Assembly (NCBI GenBank): GCA_019239895.1
Contig: JAFAZH010000059.1
Location: 1 to 36,619, forward strand
Origin: Abditibacteriaceae bacterium
GTDB taxonomy: Bacteria; Armatimonadota; Abditibacteriia; Abditibacteriales; Abditibacteriaceae
Length of the DNA stretch: 36,619 bases
Direction: 5' to 3'
The first letter of the stretch is position 1. Each line of letters opens with the position of its first letter. The notes under the pieces were generated by a model. That model was given only the letters and a program-made list of their open reading frames with translations, ran no database searches and was not told where the DNA came from. Of this stretch, positions 16,578 through 24,291 are shown in pieces. Made by a program: the position numbers and the translations under genes.

Positions 16578-17771
16578 TTAAAATGGCTGCGGAGTCAAGT
16601 TATTGCTGGTATCCCAACTCTTGGTGTCCCAAAGCGTGAGTTGCTGGATGGGGCTTATGCCACTGACCCCGACACCCATCAAGCGCACTGTCTGCCCCTC
16701 CATCCATAGTTGGCGCAGTAATTGAGTGGCCATTGTGCGTATCACTTCCGAGGCATCCGTTGGGACAGGCAGAGTTGCCTGACGGGTAGGCGTGGTGAAA
16801 TCCGACCAGCGCAGCTTGAGCTTTACGGTGGTGCCTTGCAGATGACGGCGTTGCAGCGTGCCAGCAACGTCCTCCACAAGCTCTTGAAGTGTCGCGTGCA
16901 ATTGCTCCCAATCTTTGACATCCTGGCTAAAAGTGGTTTCCGAGGAAACAGACTTGGCTTCACGCACCGTGACGATTTCGCGGCGATCCACTGCCCGGGC
17001 GTGTTGTGAGAGGGTATAGCCATGCTGCCCGAACCGGCGAATCAGGTCTTGTTGGGGCCAGCGCGCAATCTCACCAATGGTGCTAATCCCCAGAGCCGCT
17101 AAAGCCGCTGCTGTTTTCGGCCCCACACCCCACAAAGCCGTCGCGGGCAGAGGGTCTATGAAGATAGCTTCTTCACCCGGTGCGACGACGCAAATTGCTT
17201 GCGGTGACTGCCGCTTAGGGGTGTTGGCTTTGCCATAATCAGTGGCAATTTTAGCCACCAGCTTACTGGTGGCTATGCCCAGTGAACAAGGCAGGCCCAA
17301 CTCTTGCCAAATACGCTGTTGAATATGCTCCGCCAGAGTGTGCGGCATCCAAAGTGCCTCATCGGGAACAGCATCGCTACTCTGTATGTCCGGCTTAGCG
17401 GCAGCTTGGGACGTTGCTGATGCGGGGCGTAGCAGGGTGGTGACATCTAAGAAAGCTTCATCAATAGAAAGCTGTTCTAAGAGCGGCGTGATCCCCCGTA
17501 ACAGGGACATCACCTGCTCTGAGGCAGCACGGTAAGCCGCATGGCGTGAGGGCACGATGATGAGTCGGGGGCATAATGTTAGAGCCTGCGCCATTGACAT
17601 GGCTGAGCGCACGCCTAAGTGTCGAGCCGGATAGGAACAGGAAGCCACCACACCTCGCTCCCCCGGTTGGCCTCCGACAGCAAAGGGTCGCCCTCGCAGA
17701 GTTGGGTCGCGCTGCTCTTCAATGGCGCAATAAAAAGCATCCAGGTCAACGTGGATAAAGGTACGATACAT
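16578..17771 (-). CDS. dinB: DNA polymerase IV (Y-family translesion polymerase)
   Basis: A 397-aa protein with the Y-family catalytic motifs: IHVDLDAFY (6-14, metal ligand D9, gate residue F13 or Y14) and LSIDEAFLDV (101-110, D104/E105). The fingers segment VVASCSYPARHLGVRSAM lies at 41-58. An Ala/Ser-rich stretch of some 25 residues after position 112 is an insertion relative to E. coli DinB. Helix-hairpin-helix residues follow (GVGPKTAAAL), then the little-finger domain. QQLTLW (376-381) close to the C-terminus is a good beta-clamp binding motif. It copies past damaged bases with low fidelity. No LexA-type box was identified upstream. A run of hairpins (17789-17939) precedes the gene. Confidence 0.96.
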   Translation of the reverse strand: MYRTFIHVDLDAFYCAIEEQRDPTLRGRPFAVGGQPGERGVVASCSYPARHLGVRSAMSMAQALTLCPRLIIVPSRHAAYRAASEQVMSLLRGITPLLEQLSIDEAFLDVTTLLRPASATSQAAAKPDIQSSDAVPDEALWMPHTLAEHIQQRIWQELGLPCSLGIATSKLVAKIATDYGKANTPKRQSPQAICVVAPGEEAIFIDPLPATALWGVGPKTAAALAALGISTIGEIARWPQQDLIRRFGQHGYTLSQHARAVDRREIVTVREAKSVSSETTFSQDVKDWEQLHATLQELVEDVAGTLQRRHLQGTTVKLKLRWSDFTTPTRQATLPVPTDASEVIRTMATQLLRQLWMEGQTVRLMGVGVSGISPIQQLTLWDTKSWDTSNNLTPQPF

Positions 17772-17788
17772 GACTGAAGAAAGCTAGA

Positions 17789-17939
17789 GCCGGGGCTATA
17801 AAAGCCCCGGCAGGAAGGCCGTTCGGCCAAGCGTCCGTTGGACGCCACAAGGACAAAGTTATAGTCAGAGCCGTCCGCGAGGACGGTTGGCTTTAGCCTT
17901 CCAGCCCACAGCACAGCATATTGATGCTGTGCTGTGGGC
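17789..17939. repeat. String of five hairpins upstream of dinB
   Basis: Five palindromes follow each other in 151 bp: GCCGGGGCT/AGCCCCGGC (17789-17811), GGCC-GTTC-GGCC (17817-17828), GCGTCC/GGACGC (17831-17845), CCGTCC-GCGA-GGACGG (17871-17886), and a 15-bp stem of GCCCACAGCACAGCA type (17904-17939). The last could also end transcription from the orphan gene at 17972, though a T tract is lacking. The run may be several decayed repeats or a structured RNA. Confidence 0.65.
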
Positions 17940-17971
17940 ACCCAACCTGCCGGGTATTTCAATGCCTGTTC

Positions 17972-18373
17972 CTAAGCAGTCCGCTTCGAGCCAGGGACTG
18001 GATGGTCTTCTATCTCGTCTGGAATCGCTCCGGCACGCTCCAATTCACGGCTTTGCTCAAGGCCGAGGTGGTTCAGGGGCGCGATCTCGCGCAACAGTTG
18101 GAGCAGGGAGGGAGTATCTTTGAGATAAATCGAATCGAGAAAACGATTTGGCCCACCACAAGTGACCAGGAATTTAAAGCCTTCCAGGGCCGGAGAGTCT
18201 TCCATCGCCATGTAGACTTTGGTTTCAAAAGTCGCAAAGTTGCCGAAGAGAAATTCCGCCTCTTCATTCCAGCCGTGCCGCTTGAGGACTTCCTGCAAGA
18301 ACTCGCCATTACCCCAACCTAAAGGGTCTTCAATCGCTTTCCAGTTGCCACGTTCATACCACCAGGTAGGCAT
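17972..18373 (-). CDS. Orphan soluble protein
   Basis: A 133-aa protein beginning MPTWWYERGNW. AAGGAAG lies five bases before this Met, so it is preferred over the longer frame from 18418. The protein is acidic, rich in Trp, Phe, Leu and Glu, with no signal peptide, Cys pattern or membrane helix. The order of a Trp-rich beta start, a middle with FGNFATFETKVYMAMED and a Leu-rich C-terminal helix (SLLQLLREIAPL) suggests a small alpha/beta domain. I do not recognise the family. It is flanked by repeats on both sides, so it is probably transcribed alone. Confidence 0.65.
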   Translation of the reverse strand: MPTWWYERGNWKAIEDPLGWGNGEFLQEVLKRHGWNEEAEFLFGNFATFETKVYMAMEDSPALEGFKFLVTCGGPNRFLDSIYLKDTPSLLQLLREIAPLNHLGLEQSRELERAGAIPDEIEDHPVPGSKRTA

Positions 18374-18446
18374 AACTTCTTCCTTTCTAAATCCCTTCTC
18401 ACCGGCATTATACCGCATTCACAAACATAAAATTTAAGATCATCAA

Positions 18447-18569
18447 AGAGTTCGTCATGCTGAGCAAAGCGAAGCATCCAATCTGCGGAGTGATGAAGTT
18501 ATCCGCTTAACTACAGAATTTTTGCGTACTCATACCAGATGCTTCGCTGCGCTCAGCATGACGAACTCT
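18447..18569. repeat. Inverted repeat with 32-bp arms, REPIN-like
   Basis: The left arm (18447-18478) and right arm (18538-18569) are reverse complements at 30 of 32 bases; the core is TTCGTCATGCTGAGC and GCGAAGCATC. The centre is 59 bp. It follows the stop of the helicase fusion gene by 55 bp. The CATGCTGAGC...GAAGCATC type of word is, from general experience, a widely dispersed intergenic repeat in several phyla. Confidence 0.85.
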
Positions 18570-18624
18570 TCTGCTGTATAAACACTTTCATTTGTAGGTA
18601 CTTCAAGCTATTTTATCATCCCCT

Positions 18625-21600
18625 TCACGCAGGGCAGATGAGATTATAAGAGCAGCGGTTGCAAGCGTTACGCTGTTTTGGTTTCGGCTCGAAGAGACCG
18701 TTTTTAATGGCAAAGGCAGCGACATAAATGTCTTTCATCTTTTTATCTGAAGCCGATTCGTTGGCAAAGGGTTCTAGAACCTTCTCTTCGCCGGTTTCGA
18801 GGTAATGTAGACGAACTTCCGGGGCGGCCTCACCAATGGAGAGACTGGCGTAGAATAACAGCGCAGGATCAGCTTCATGACGCGGCGATGGCTTGCCATA
18901 ACGATGGAAGCGCACCACCGGGTGGTCGCCATACTCGACCTCATCCAGTTTGAAAGCGATCACTGGTTTCCCCATTTGCTCATAATGCCATTCTTCATCC
19001 AAGTGGATATTAGAGCCAGGCTGTAAGCGGCCAGCGAAGGAAAGCGCGCATTGACGAATCTGCGCCAGATAATAAGAGAGCATTTGCTGTTGGGCTTTGG
19101 TGTCCTGCTCCCATAGGGCTTGCAGATGGGCATCAATCTCGTTTTCGGAAGGCACCCCTCCGGTGCGGGCCGACTCAGCAATCCAGCGCAACACCTGGCG
19201 CAAGCGGCGCACGAAGGCGAGATAGCCACCGCTCCCGGCGTTCAAGCCGTAGACATAATCGTATTTAGCGCGTTGCGAGCAGTATTGATACTGGCGAATC
19301 ATCGAGTAGGGAATCGGTTCTTCCACAGCGATACGCGCGGGACGCAGTTCCGGTGCGCGCCGCGTCCAGCCCTCCCGTTTTACCTCCTCACATTGCAGCG
19401 TCCCTTGGGGCGTCAGCGTGCCCACAATGTCATCCCAGAACGAGAGCGGTTCACGATTAAAGCGATAAGAGCGGGAGAGAAATAGACGGTCACAGGCACG
19501 CGTCACTGCCACGTAGTACAAACAAGCCTGGCTATAGGTGGCACTGTCCAAGCCAGCGTCGCGCAGCAAATGGGGCGGCAAGGGCACGCTCTCAGGCGGC
19601 GGTTGCACCGGATACGTCCAGTCGGGAACAAAGACGACGGGCCATTCCAACCCTTTGCTCTTGTGGATAGTTAATACATTCACGGCGTCCGCCATCACCG
19701 CAGTTGAGTCGGGTGTGGGTAACTTTCCAGTTTCGCGGGACGACGCAATATAATCTACAAAGGCCGCAGTGCCTTCCAGGGGTGACAAGCTGCCCTTGAG
19801 CGCGAATTCCCGTGCCAGATCGAGCAACTGGTTGGCCGCTGCCACGTAGCGACGCGAGGCAGAACCCAGGTCGCAGCAGTGCGCCCGTATCCAGGTGGTT
19901 TCCTCAAACAGATAGATGGTCAGCACATGCCAGGCAGTGGGTAGGTTGCGGAGCTTAAAGGCGATGCGGGCCAACTCGGAAGCGGTCTTTTGGCCTTCTG
20001 GAGTGAGACCTGCTATTTTATAAAGATGCGCCGCCTTAAGCGCCGCCCGTAAATTGTTGCCCCCACGCGCAGCCGCTTGCAGCAGTCGCCGCAAATCGTC
20101 CTCGCACAAATGATGCGCAGGCATCCGCGCCAGGCGCATCAATGCCTGCGGTTGGTTAGTGGCGAGTAACAACACGGCCATCAGGTCTTTAAAGGCATCC
20201 CGCTCCTCCAGTTGACCACTCCAGTTGGTGCGAATGCCTGCCTGTTCCAGCGCGGTAGAAATGTCACGCGCCAGGTACTTGTTGTGACAGAGAATGGCTA
20301 ACGCTTCCGGTGGCACGTCGGCTAAGGTTTCGTTCACCCGTGCCACAATTTCCGCGATTTCCTGTTCATGCGTGGTGGCTTCCAGGGCATAAATTGCGCC
20401 TGCGGAATCTACGGGTTGCACACCATCACAATTGGCGCCATTATACCGGTCACTTACAGGGGAGGAACTTCGACCCGAACGCAAGCGTGGCACCGTGAAT
20501 GCCTTGCCGCTCGTAACCTCTGGAAAGCCGATGGCCTGCCCAGCCTCAACAATGGGAGCAACGGAGCGATAGTTCATATCCAGGGTCACAAAATTTGCGC
20601 CTGGATAGTCTTGCTCGAAGCGGGCGAGGTTGCTCAGAGCGGCACCGCGAAAACCATAAATGCTCTGACGCGGATCGGCAACTGCCCAGGTCACGCAACG
20701 TCCACCGTCCAGAGCTTTCACCAGTTGGCCACAGGCAAAGTTAATGTCCTGAAATTCGTCCACCAGGATATGCTCGTAGCGTTGTTGAATATCTTCTACC
20801 ACGGGGGCGTGTTCAAAAAGCCCAATCGTCTGATGAATCAAATCGCCATAATCAGCATAGCCCCTGTCTTGCAGCCATGCTTGATAAGTCTCGTAAATGG
20901 CGGCCAAATCCAGGCATTTGCTGGCCGTGGCGAGGTGTTCCTGGTGATGCACCTCGGCTACCGGGTCGGCAGGTTGTTGCTGTTGCAATTGCTGGTGCCA
21001 TGACGCCACTCGCTGGCGAAAGTCGGTTGGACTAATCAGGTCATCTTTGAGGCGGCCAATCCTGGTCAGGAGAGGTTCAAGGAACTGGGTCGGATCGGCC
21101 AGATTATGAAACTGTCCTAAAGGCAGGCGTTCCAGACACGAGCGTAAGAGCACAAAGGCATCGGAATCACTGAGGACACGCGGCGTTTTATCGTAGCCCA
21201 GGTAAGAGCCATAAGCGGATAAGAGTTGTAACCCCAGTGAATGAAAAGTAAAAACTTGAATATCGGGCGCGTGTTGGGGCAGGGCCGCGCTTAACCGCTC
21301 CTGCATCTCTGCTGCCGCTTTATTGGAAAAGGTTAACGCCAGAATACGATTGGGGGCTACGCCCGACTGCACCAGATGCACAAAACGCGCGGTCAAAACC
21401 CGCGTTTTACCTGCCCCTGGCCCGGCCACGACGAGGGCGGGTGCCGCAACTTCGGCAGCGGCCCGCTGCTGCGGATCAAGACTCAGAAACGGTGGCAAGT
21501 TATCGAGTTCGGTGGCATTGTCTGAACTGCTGGATGCCGCAGGAAGATTCTCAAATGGAGATTGAGCCGCCGATTGAAAATCGTCAGCCGGTTTTTCCTT

Positions 21601-22278
21601 TTCAAGCGGATCAGGGCAGGGACAAATCAGCAACGCCGCCACCAGTTGATGGCGCATCGTCTCATGGGATAGGCCGAAATAGGTAGCCAAACCTTCAACA
21701 GTCCAGTCTGGCCCTGCCGTTGTCTTGGCCCGTATCTTTTCTAAGGGGGCCAGTAACTCTAACGCAAAAACATTAGCTTCTAGTTCCAGACGCTCGCGGT
21801 CGCGGTAAGCACCAAGGGGGCCATGCTGTCCCATCAAACTTCCGGCGTGGGGTTGCTCGTTAATCTGCGCGGGGCCATCTTCGATTATATCTGCGACGCT
21901 TTGTGGCACCCATTCGCCATCTGTTAAATCGAGAGGATTGTCCTTTTCATTAGATAAATAAGTGGGCGCGTGGTGCAGGGCCAGATGCCCAATGGCATGA
22001 GCGGTCACGAAAGCTTGTTTGGGGGCATCCAGTTGAGCGCAGACGGAAATGGATTTTGCCGAGAGGTTAAGACGGCTAAAGACGCTATTAGGTATGTCGT
22101 GGTCATGCAAGACATAATACTTTTCGCCTAAGCCGACACGAGCAATGTCCTTGAGGATCGCATAGCTGCCGCGTTCTGTGGTGAAGGCGGGCGGCCTGCC
22201 AAACTTCCTGGCACAGCGTTCATAGCGGTCGAGTACCTGGCGGGCACTCTGGCGGATGGCTGTCCATTGATCACTCAT
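18625..22278 (-). CDS. IrrE-like / UvrD-helicase / Fe-S nuclease-like fusion protein
   Basis: A 1217-aa protein. Residues 1-~215 resemble the ImmA/IrrE metallopeptidase: AHAIGHLALHH (93-103) and ELEANVFALELLAP (165-178) keep the His-x3-His and third Glu, but position 95, the catalytic Glu of HExxH, is Ala. After an Ala/Ser-rich linker (~225-262) comes a superfamily 1 helicase: AGPGAGKT (285-292), VDEFQD (506-511), VADPRQSIYGFRGA, TIHKSKGLEWPVVF and VTRACDRL. The C-terminal ~200 residues resemble AddB/Cas4-type PD-(D/E)XK nucleases with an Fe-S site: C1000, then C1206-x2-C1209-x5-C1215. The expected D-x-K is replaced in VVRFHRYGK (1121-1129). The helicase should be active; the other two domains may be structural or sensory. 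A role in DNA repair or defence is inference. Confidence 0.9.
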   Translation of the reverse strand: MSDQWTAIRQSARQVLDRYERCARKFGRPPAFTTERGSYAILKDIARVGLGEKYYVLHDHDIPNSVFSRLNLSAKSISVCAQLDAPKQAFVTAHAIGHLALHHAPTYLSNEKDNPLDLTDGEWVPQSVADIIEDGPAQINEQPHAGSLMGQHGPLGAYRDRERLELEANVFALELLAPLEKIRAKTTAGPDWTVEGLATYFGLSHETMRHQLVAALLICPCPDPLEKEKPADDFQSAAQSPFENLPAASSSSDNATELDNLPPFLSLDPQQRAAAEVAAPALVVAGPGAGKTRVLTARFVHLVQSGVAPNRILALTFSNKAAAEMQERLSAALPQHAPDIQVFTFHSLGLQLLSAYGSYLGYDKTPRVLSDSDAFVLLRSCLERLPLGQFHNLADPTQFLEPLLTRIGRLKDDLISPTDFRQRVASWHQQLQQQQPADPVAEVHHQEHLATASKCLDLAAIYETYQAWLQDRGYADYGDLIHQTIGLFEHAPVVEDIQQRYEHILVDEFQDINFACGQLVKALDGGRCVTWAVADPRQSIYGFRGAALSNLARFEQDYPGANFVTLDMNYRSVAPIVEAGQAIGFPEVTSGKAFTVPRLRSGRSSSPVSDRYNGANCDGVQPVDSAGAIYALEATTHEQEIAEIVARVNETLADVPPEALAILCHNKYLARDISTALEQAGIRTNWSGQLEERDAFKDLMAVLLLATNQPQALMRLARMPAHHLCEDDLRRLLQAAARGGNNLRAALKAAHLYKIAGLTPEGQKTASELARIAFKLRNLPTAWHVLTIYLFEETTWIRAHCCDLGSASRRYVAAANQLLDLAREFALKGSLSPLEGTAAFVDYIASSRETGKLPTPDSTAVMADAVNVLTIHKSKGLEWPVVFVPDWTYPVQPPPESVPLPPHLLRDAGLDSATYSQACLYYVAVTRACDRLFLSRSYRFNREPLSFWDDIVGTLTPQGTLQCEEVKREGWTRRAPELRPARIAVEEPIPYSMIRQYQYCSQRAKYDYVYGLNAGSGGYLAFVRRLRQVLRWIAESARTGGVPSENEIDAHLQALWEQDTKAQQQMLSYYLAQIRQCALSFAGRLQPGSNIHLDEEWHYEQMGKPVIAFKLDEVEYGDHPVVRFHRYGKPSPRHEADPALLFYASLSIGEAAPEVRLHYLETGEEKVLEPFANESASDKKMKDIYVAAFAIKNGLFEPKPKQRNACNRCSYNLICPA

Positions 22279-22400
22279 GCTGCTTTGTCCTGATATTTGT
22301 TGCTATGTGGGCTATAACTTTTTCGCTTTCCTCAGTTTCTATTATTCCTCTATGGCATAGCAACCAGAATTAAACAATCCGGCTAAACTATAAAGCCACC

Positions 22401-23432
22401 ATGAAAAGACTTATTGCTTTACTCCTCGTTGTTGTGTCGCCAAGCGTGGGCAGGGGCCAGACTGTTGCTCCCCCAGCACCGCCTAATGTCTTGCCCAAAG
22501 CCACTGTCTTCGCTCCGACCAGTTTTTGGTACACGCCGCTTCCTGCCGACGTGCCGCTGCACCCGAACTCGGCTAATTTTGTGGCTGAATTTCTGCGCCA
22601 GAAGAAGGCTTACTACGGCACCGTTTCGATTAATACAGTTTCCTATGCCTGCCCGGTTTACATCGTCGGGGCTGATGTGACACCGATCCCAGTGGTGGAA
22701 TGGGATTGTCAGCATAAAGGCTATTCAGATAAATCTCTCGCTGAACAGTGGCAGGCCGTGCCGATTCCTCCTTATGCCGAACAAGCTGATGGCACGGACG
22801 CGGAGATGACCGTCTACCAACCATCAACCGACACCCTCTGGGAATTCTGGCAAGCCAGAAAAGTCAACAACCAATGGCAAGCCTGCTGGGGTGGACGGAT
22901 GCAGCACGTCTCCAAGAGTCAGGGTATCTGGCAGCGACCCTATGGCACCACGGCGACGGGATTGCCCTTTATGGGTGGCCAGCTTACAGCGGAAGAGTTG
23001 CAGCGCGGCGAGATTAACCATGTCATGGGCATCTCCCTGGTGGATGCCGAGAAGTGGAACATCGTTTCCTGGCCCGCCAACCGTTCGGATGGCTACAATC
23101 CCAAAGACGCGCCCAACCGGATTCCCGAAGGGCTGCGCTTTCGGCTTGCCCCAACGGTGAATGTAGATGCGCTGAAGATGCACCCCCTGGGCAAAGTCAT
23201 CGCCAAAGCGGCGCAAAAATATGGCTTCGTGGTGTGGGATAAAGCGGGAGCGATTACCTTACGGGCACAAAATCCCAAGTCATTCACTAAGGCGGGGCAG
23301 CCAGACCCTTATCCCCAGCTCTTTAATGGTACCCCGGCATATGCCATCTTGAATGGAATGCCGTGGGATAAACTCCAGTTCCTACCGCAAGATTGGGGCA
23401 AACCACAACCCGGCGACAAGCCTAAACCATAG
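22401..23432 (+). CDS. Secreted protein of unknown function
   Basis: A 343-aa protein with a short signal peptide (MKRLIALLLVVVSP, likely cut near GRGQ), followed by a Pro-rich segment. The mature part opens with SFWYTPLPADVPLHPNSANF and contains many Trp residues (VEWDCQHKGY, LWEFWQARK, ACWGGRMQ) and His-containing segments (INHVMGISL). It has the look of a secreted enzyme or binding domain with a beta-rich fold, perhaps related to hypothetical secreted proteins of actinobacteria. No catalytic signature I know is present. Two Cys could form a disulfide. No clear ribosome site precedes the ATG. It has a shared terminator just downstream. Confidence 0.85.
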   Translation: MKRLIALLLVVVSPSVGRGQTVAPPAPPNVLPKATVFAPTSFWYTPLPADVPLHPNSANFVAEFLRQKKAYYGTVSINTVSYACPVYIVGADVTPIPVVEWDCQHKGYSDKSLAEQWQAVPIPPYAEQADGTDAEMTVYQPSTDTLWEFWQARKVNNQWQACWGGRMQHVSKSQGIWQRPYGTTATGLPFMGGQLTAEELQRGEINHVMGISLVDAEKWNIVSWPANRSDGYNPKDAPNRIPEGLRFRLAPTVNVDALKMHPLGKVIAKAAQKYGFVVWDKAGAITLRAQNPKSFTKAGQPDPYPQLFNGTPAYAILNGMPWDKLQFLPQDWGKPQPGDKPKP

Positions 23433-23447
23433 TGAGTACACTCAACA

Positions 23448-23482
23448 AAAAGACTATCTACCATTATGGTAAATAGTCTTTT
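23448..23482. terminator. Bidirectional terminator between convergent genes
   Basis: AAAAGACTAT (23448-23457) pairs with ATAGTCTTTT (23473-23482), with an inner ACC/GGT pair. T-runs exist on both strands, so it can serve the secreted protein gene (stop at 23432) and the convergent small gene (stop at 23505). Confidence 0.8.
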
Positions 23483-23504
23483 GCTGTGGCGTCTGAAGTG
23501 GCCA

Positions 23505-23630
23505 CTACTTCTTCGCTTTAGCCGCTTGTGCGGCGGCACCGGCATCCTTCTTCTTTTGCTGTGTTGCATTAGCCTTAGCCTGTTTCTGCGCCGCCTGCTT
23601 CTTGGTAGACTTCGGGGATTTATCGCCCAT
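23505..23630 (-). CDS. 41-aa lysine/alanine-rich small protein
   Basis: The minus-strand ATG at 23630 follows a strong ribosome site, AAGGGAGGTGATCC, and opens a 41-codon frame: MGDKSPKSTKKQAAQKQAKA, then a Gln/Lys/Ala-rich tail ending KAKK. Proteins starting MGDKSPK and otherwise made of Lys, Ala and Gln occur in many bacterial phyla as unnamed small proteins. The ribosome site, composition and terminator 23 bp downstream all support a real gene. The basic, disordered-looking chain could bind nucleic acid or ribosomes; this is not shown. Confidence 0.85.
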   Translation of the reverse strand: MGDKSPKSTKKQAAQKQAKANATQQKKKDAGAAAQAAKAKK

Positions 23631-23759
23631 GCTGGATCACCTCCCTTGCCGTCTGTAGCCGTTAGTACATGATAACAGGAACCACAAGTTTTTGAAGGTA
23701 AGACCGTGTTCTATTACCGCTTCGGCTGTATGGCTCGGTTGGGTCGCTGTTTGATTGTG

Positions 23760-24236
23760 TTATGTCGCTGGATTAAATTCCTGTATAATCCGCATCCATT
23801 CGTCATAGTAATGTTCCCGTGCCACTCGAAACCATACAGGAAACTCTGTGCAGCATGGCTCCTGACCTTCCAGGATATAAACGAACTTCTCATCCTGAAA
23901 AATTAAGATTTGCCAACTCTGTTCCAGATCATCAAAAGGCTGCTTGAAGTCACCAACAGGGATGTCTTTTGAGGTGTAGCGAGGCAGGTCTTGCTCCACG
24001 TTATCCCACCAGGGAAATGATGCTAAGTGCCCGAACTTATCACTATAGAAATAGAGATGGACACCAAAGGTGCCAGTCTGCTTGAGCCGGATAGTAAAAT
24101 CTTCGATCAGAGGAAACGCTGCTAAATCAAGCTTATTGAGGCTCTCTTCATATCCAGAACCTGAAAGCTGAAGTGACTGCTCATTATGAAACAGTTTTTC
24201 TTGCTGCTGAGAGGACAGTTTATTCCACAAGCTCAT
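23760..24236 (-). CDS. Orphan soluble protein
   Basis: A 158-aa acidic protein starting MSLWNKLSSQQQEKLF. This Met is preferred over the frame start at 24284, whose first residues (Cys-rich) are unlike a protein N-terminus, though only a weak GAGA precedes it. The sequence is rich in Phe, Tyr, Trp, Glu and Asp: LYFYSDKFGHLASFPWW, then SWQILIFQDEKFVYILEG and a C-terminal helix. There is no signal peptide and no catalytic motif. It may be a small alpha/beta domain protein of the kind seen in SMI1/KNR4-like or immunity-type families, but the match is impressionistic. It follows the FAD protein gene by 55 bp on the same strand. Confidence 0.7.
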   Translation of the reverse strand: MSLWNKLSSQQQEKLFHNEQSLQLSGSGYEESLNKLDLAAFPLIEDFTIRLKQTGTFGVHLYFYSDKFGHLASFPWWDNVEQDLPRYTSKDIPVGDFKQPFDDLEQSWQILIFQDEKFVYILEGQEPCCTEFPVWFRVAREHYYDEWMRIIQEFNPAT

Positions 24237-24291
24237 AGTTCTCGCGCCAAAAGTGTTGCAGATTACTGTGCCACAGTAGCACATTTCTTAC

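Noticed and set aside
17789..17939. CRISPR array or riboswitch
   Set aside because: The palindromes differ from one another, spacing is irregular and no unit repeats, so it is not a CRISPR array; no known riboswitch core was recognised.
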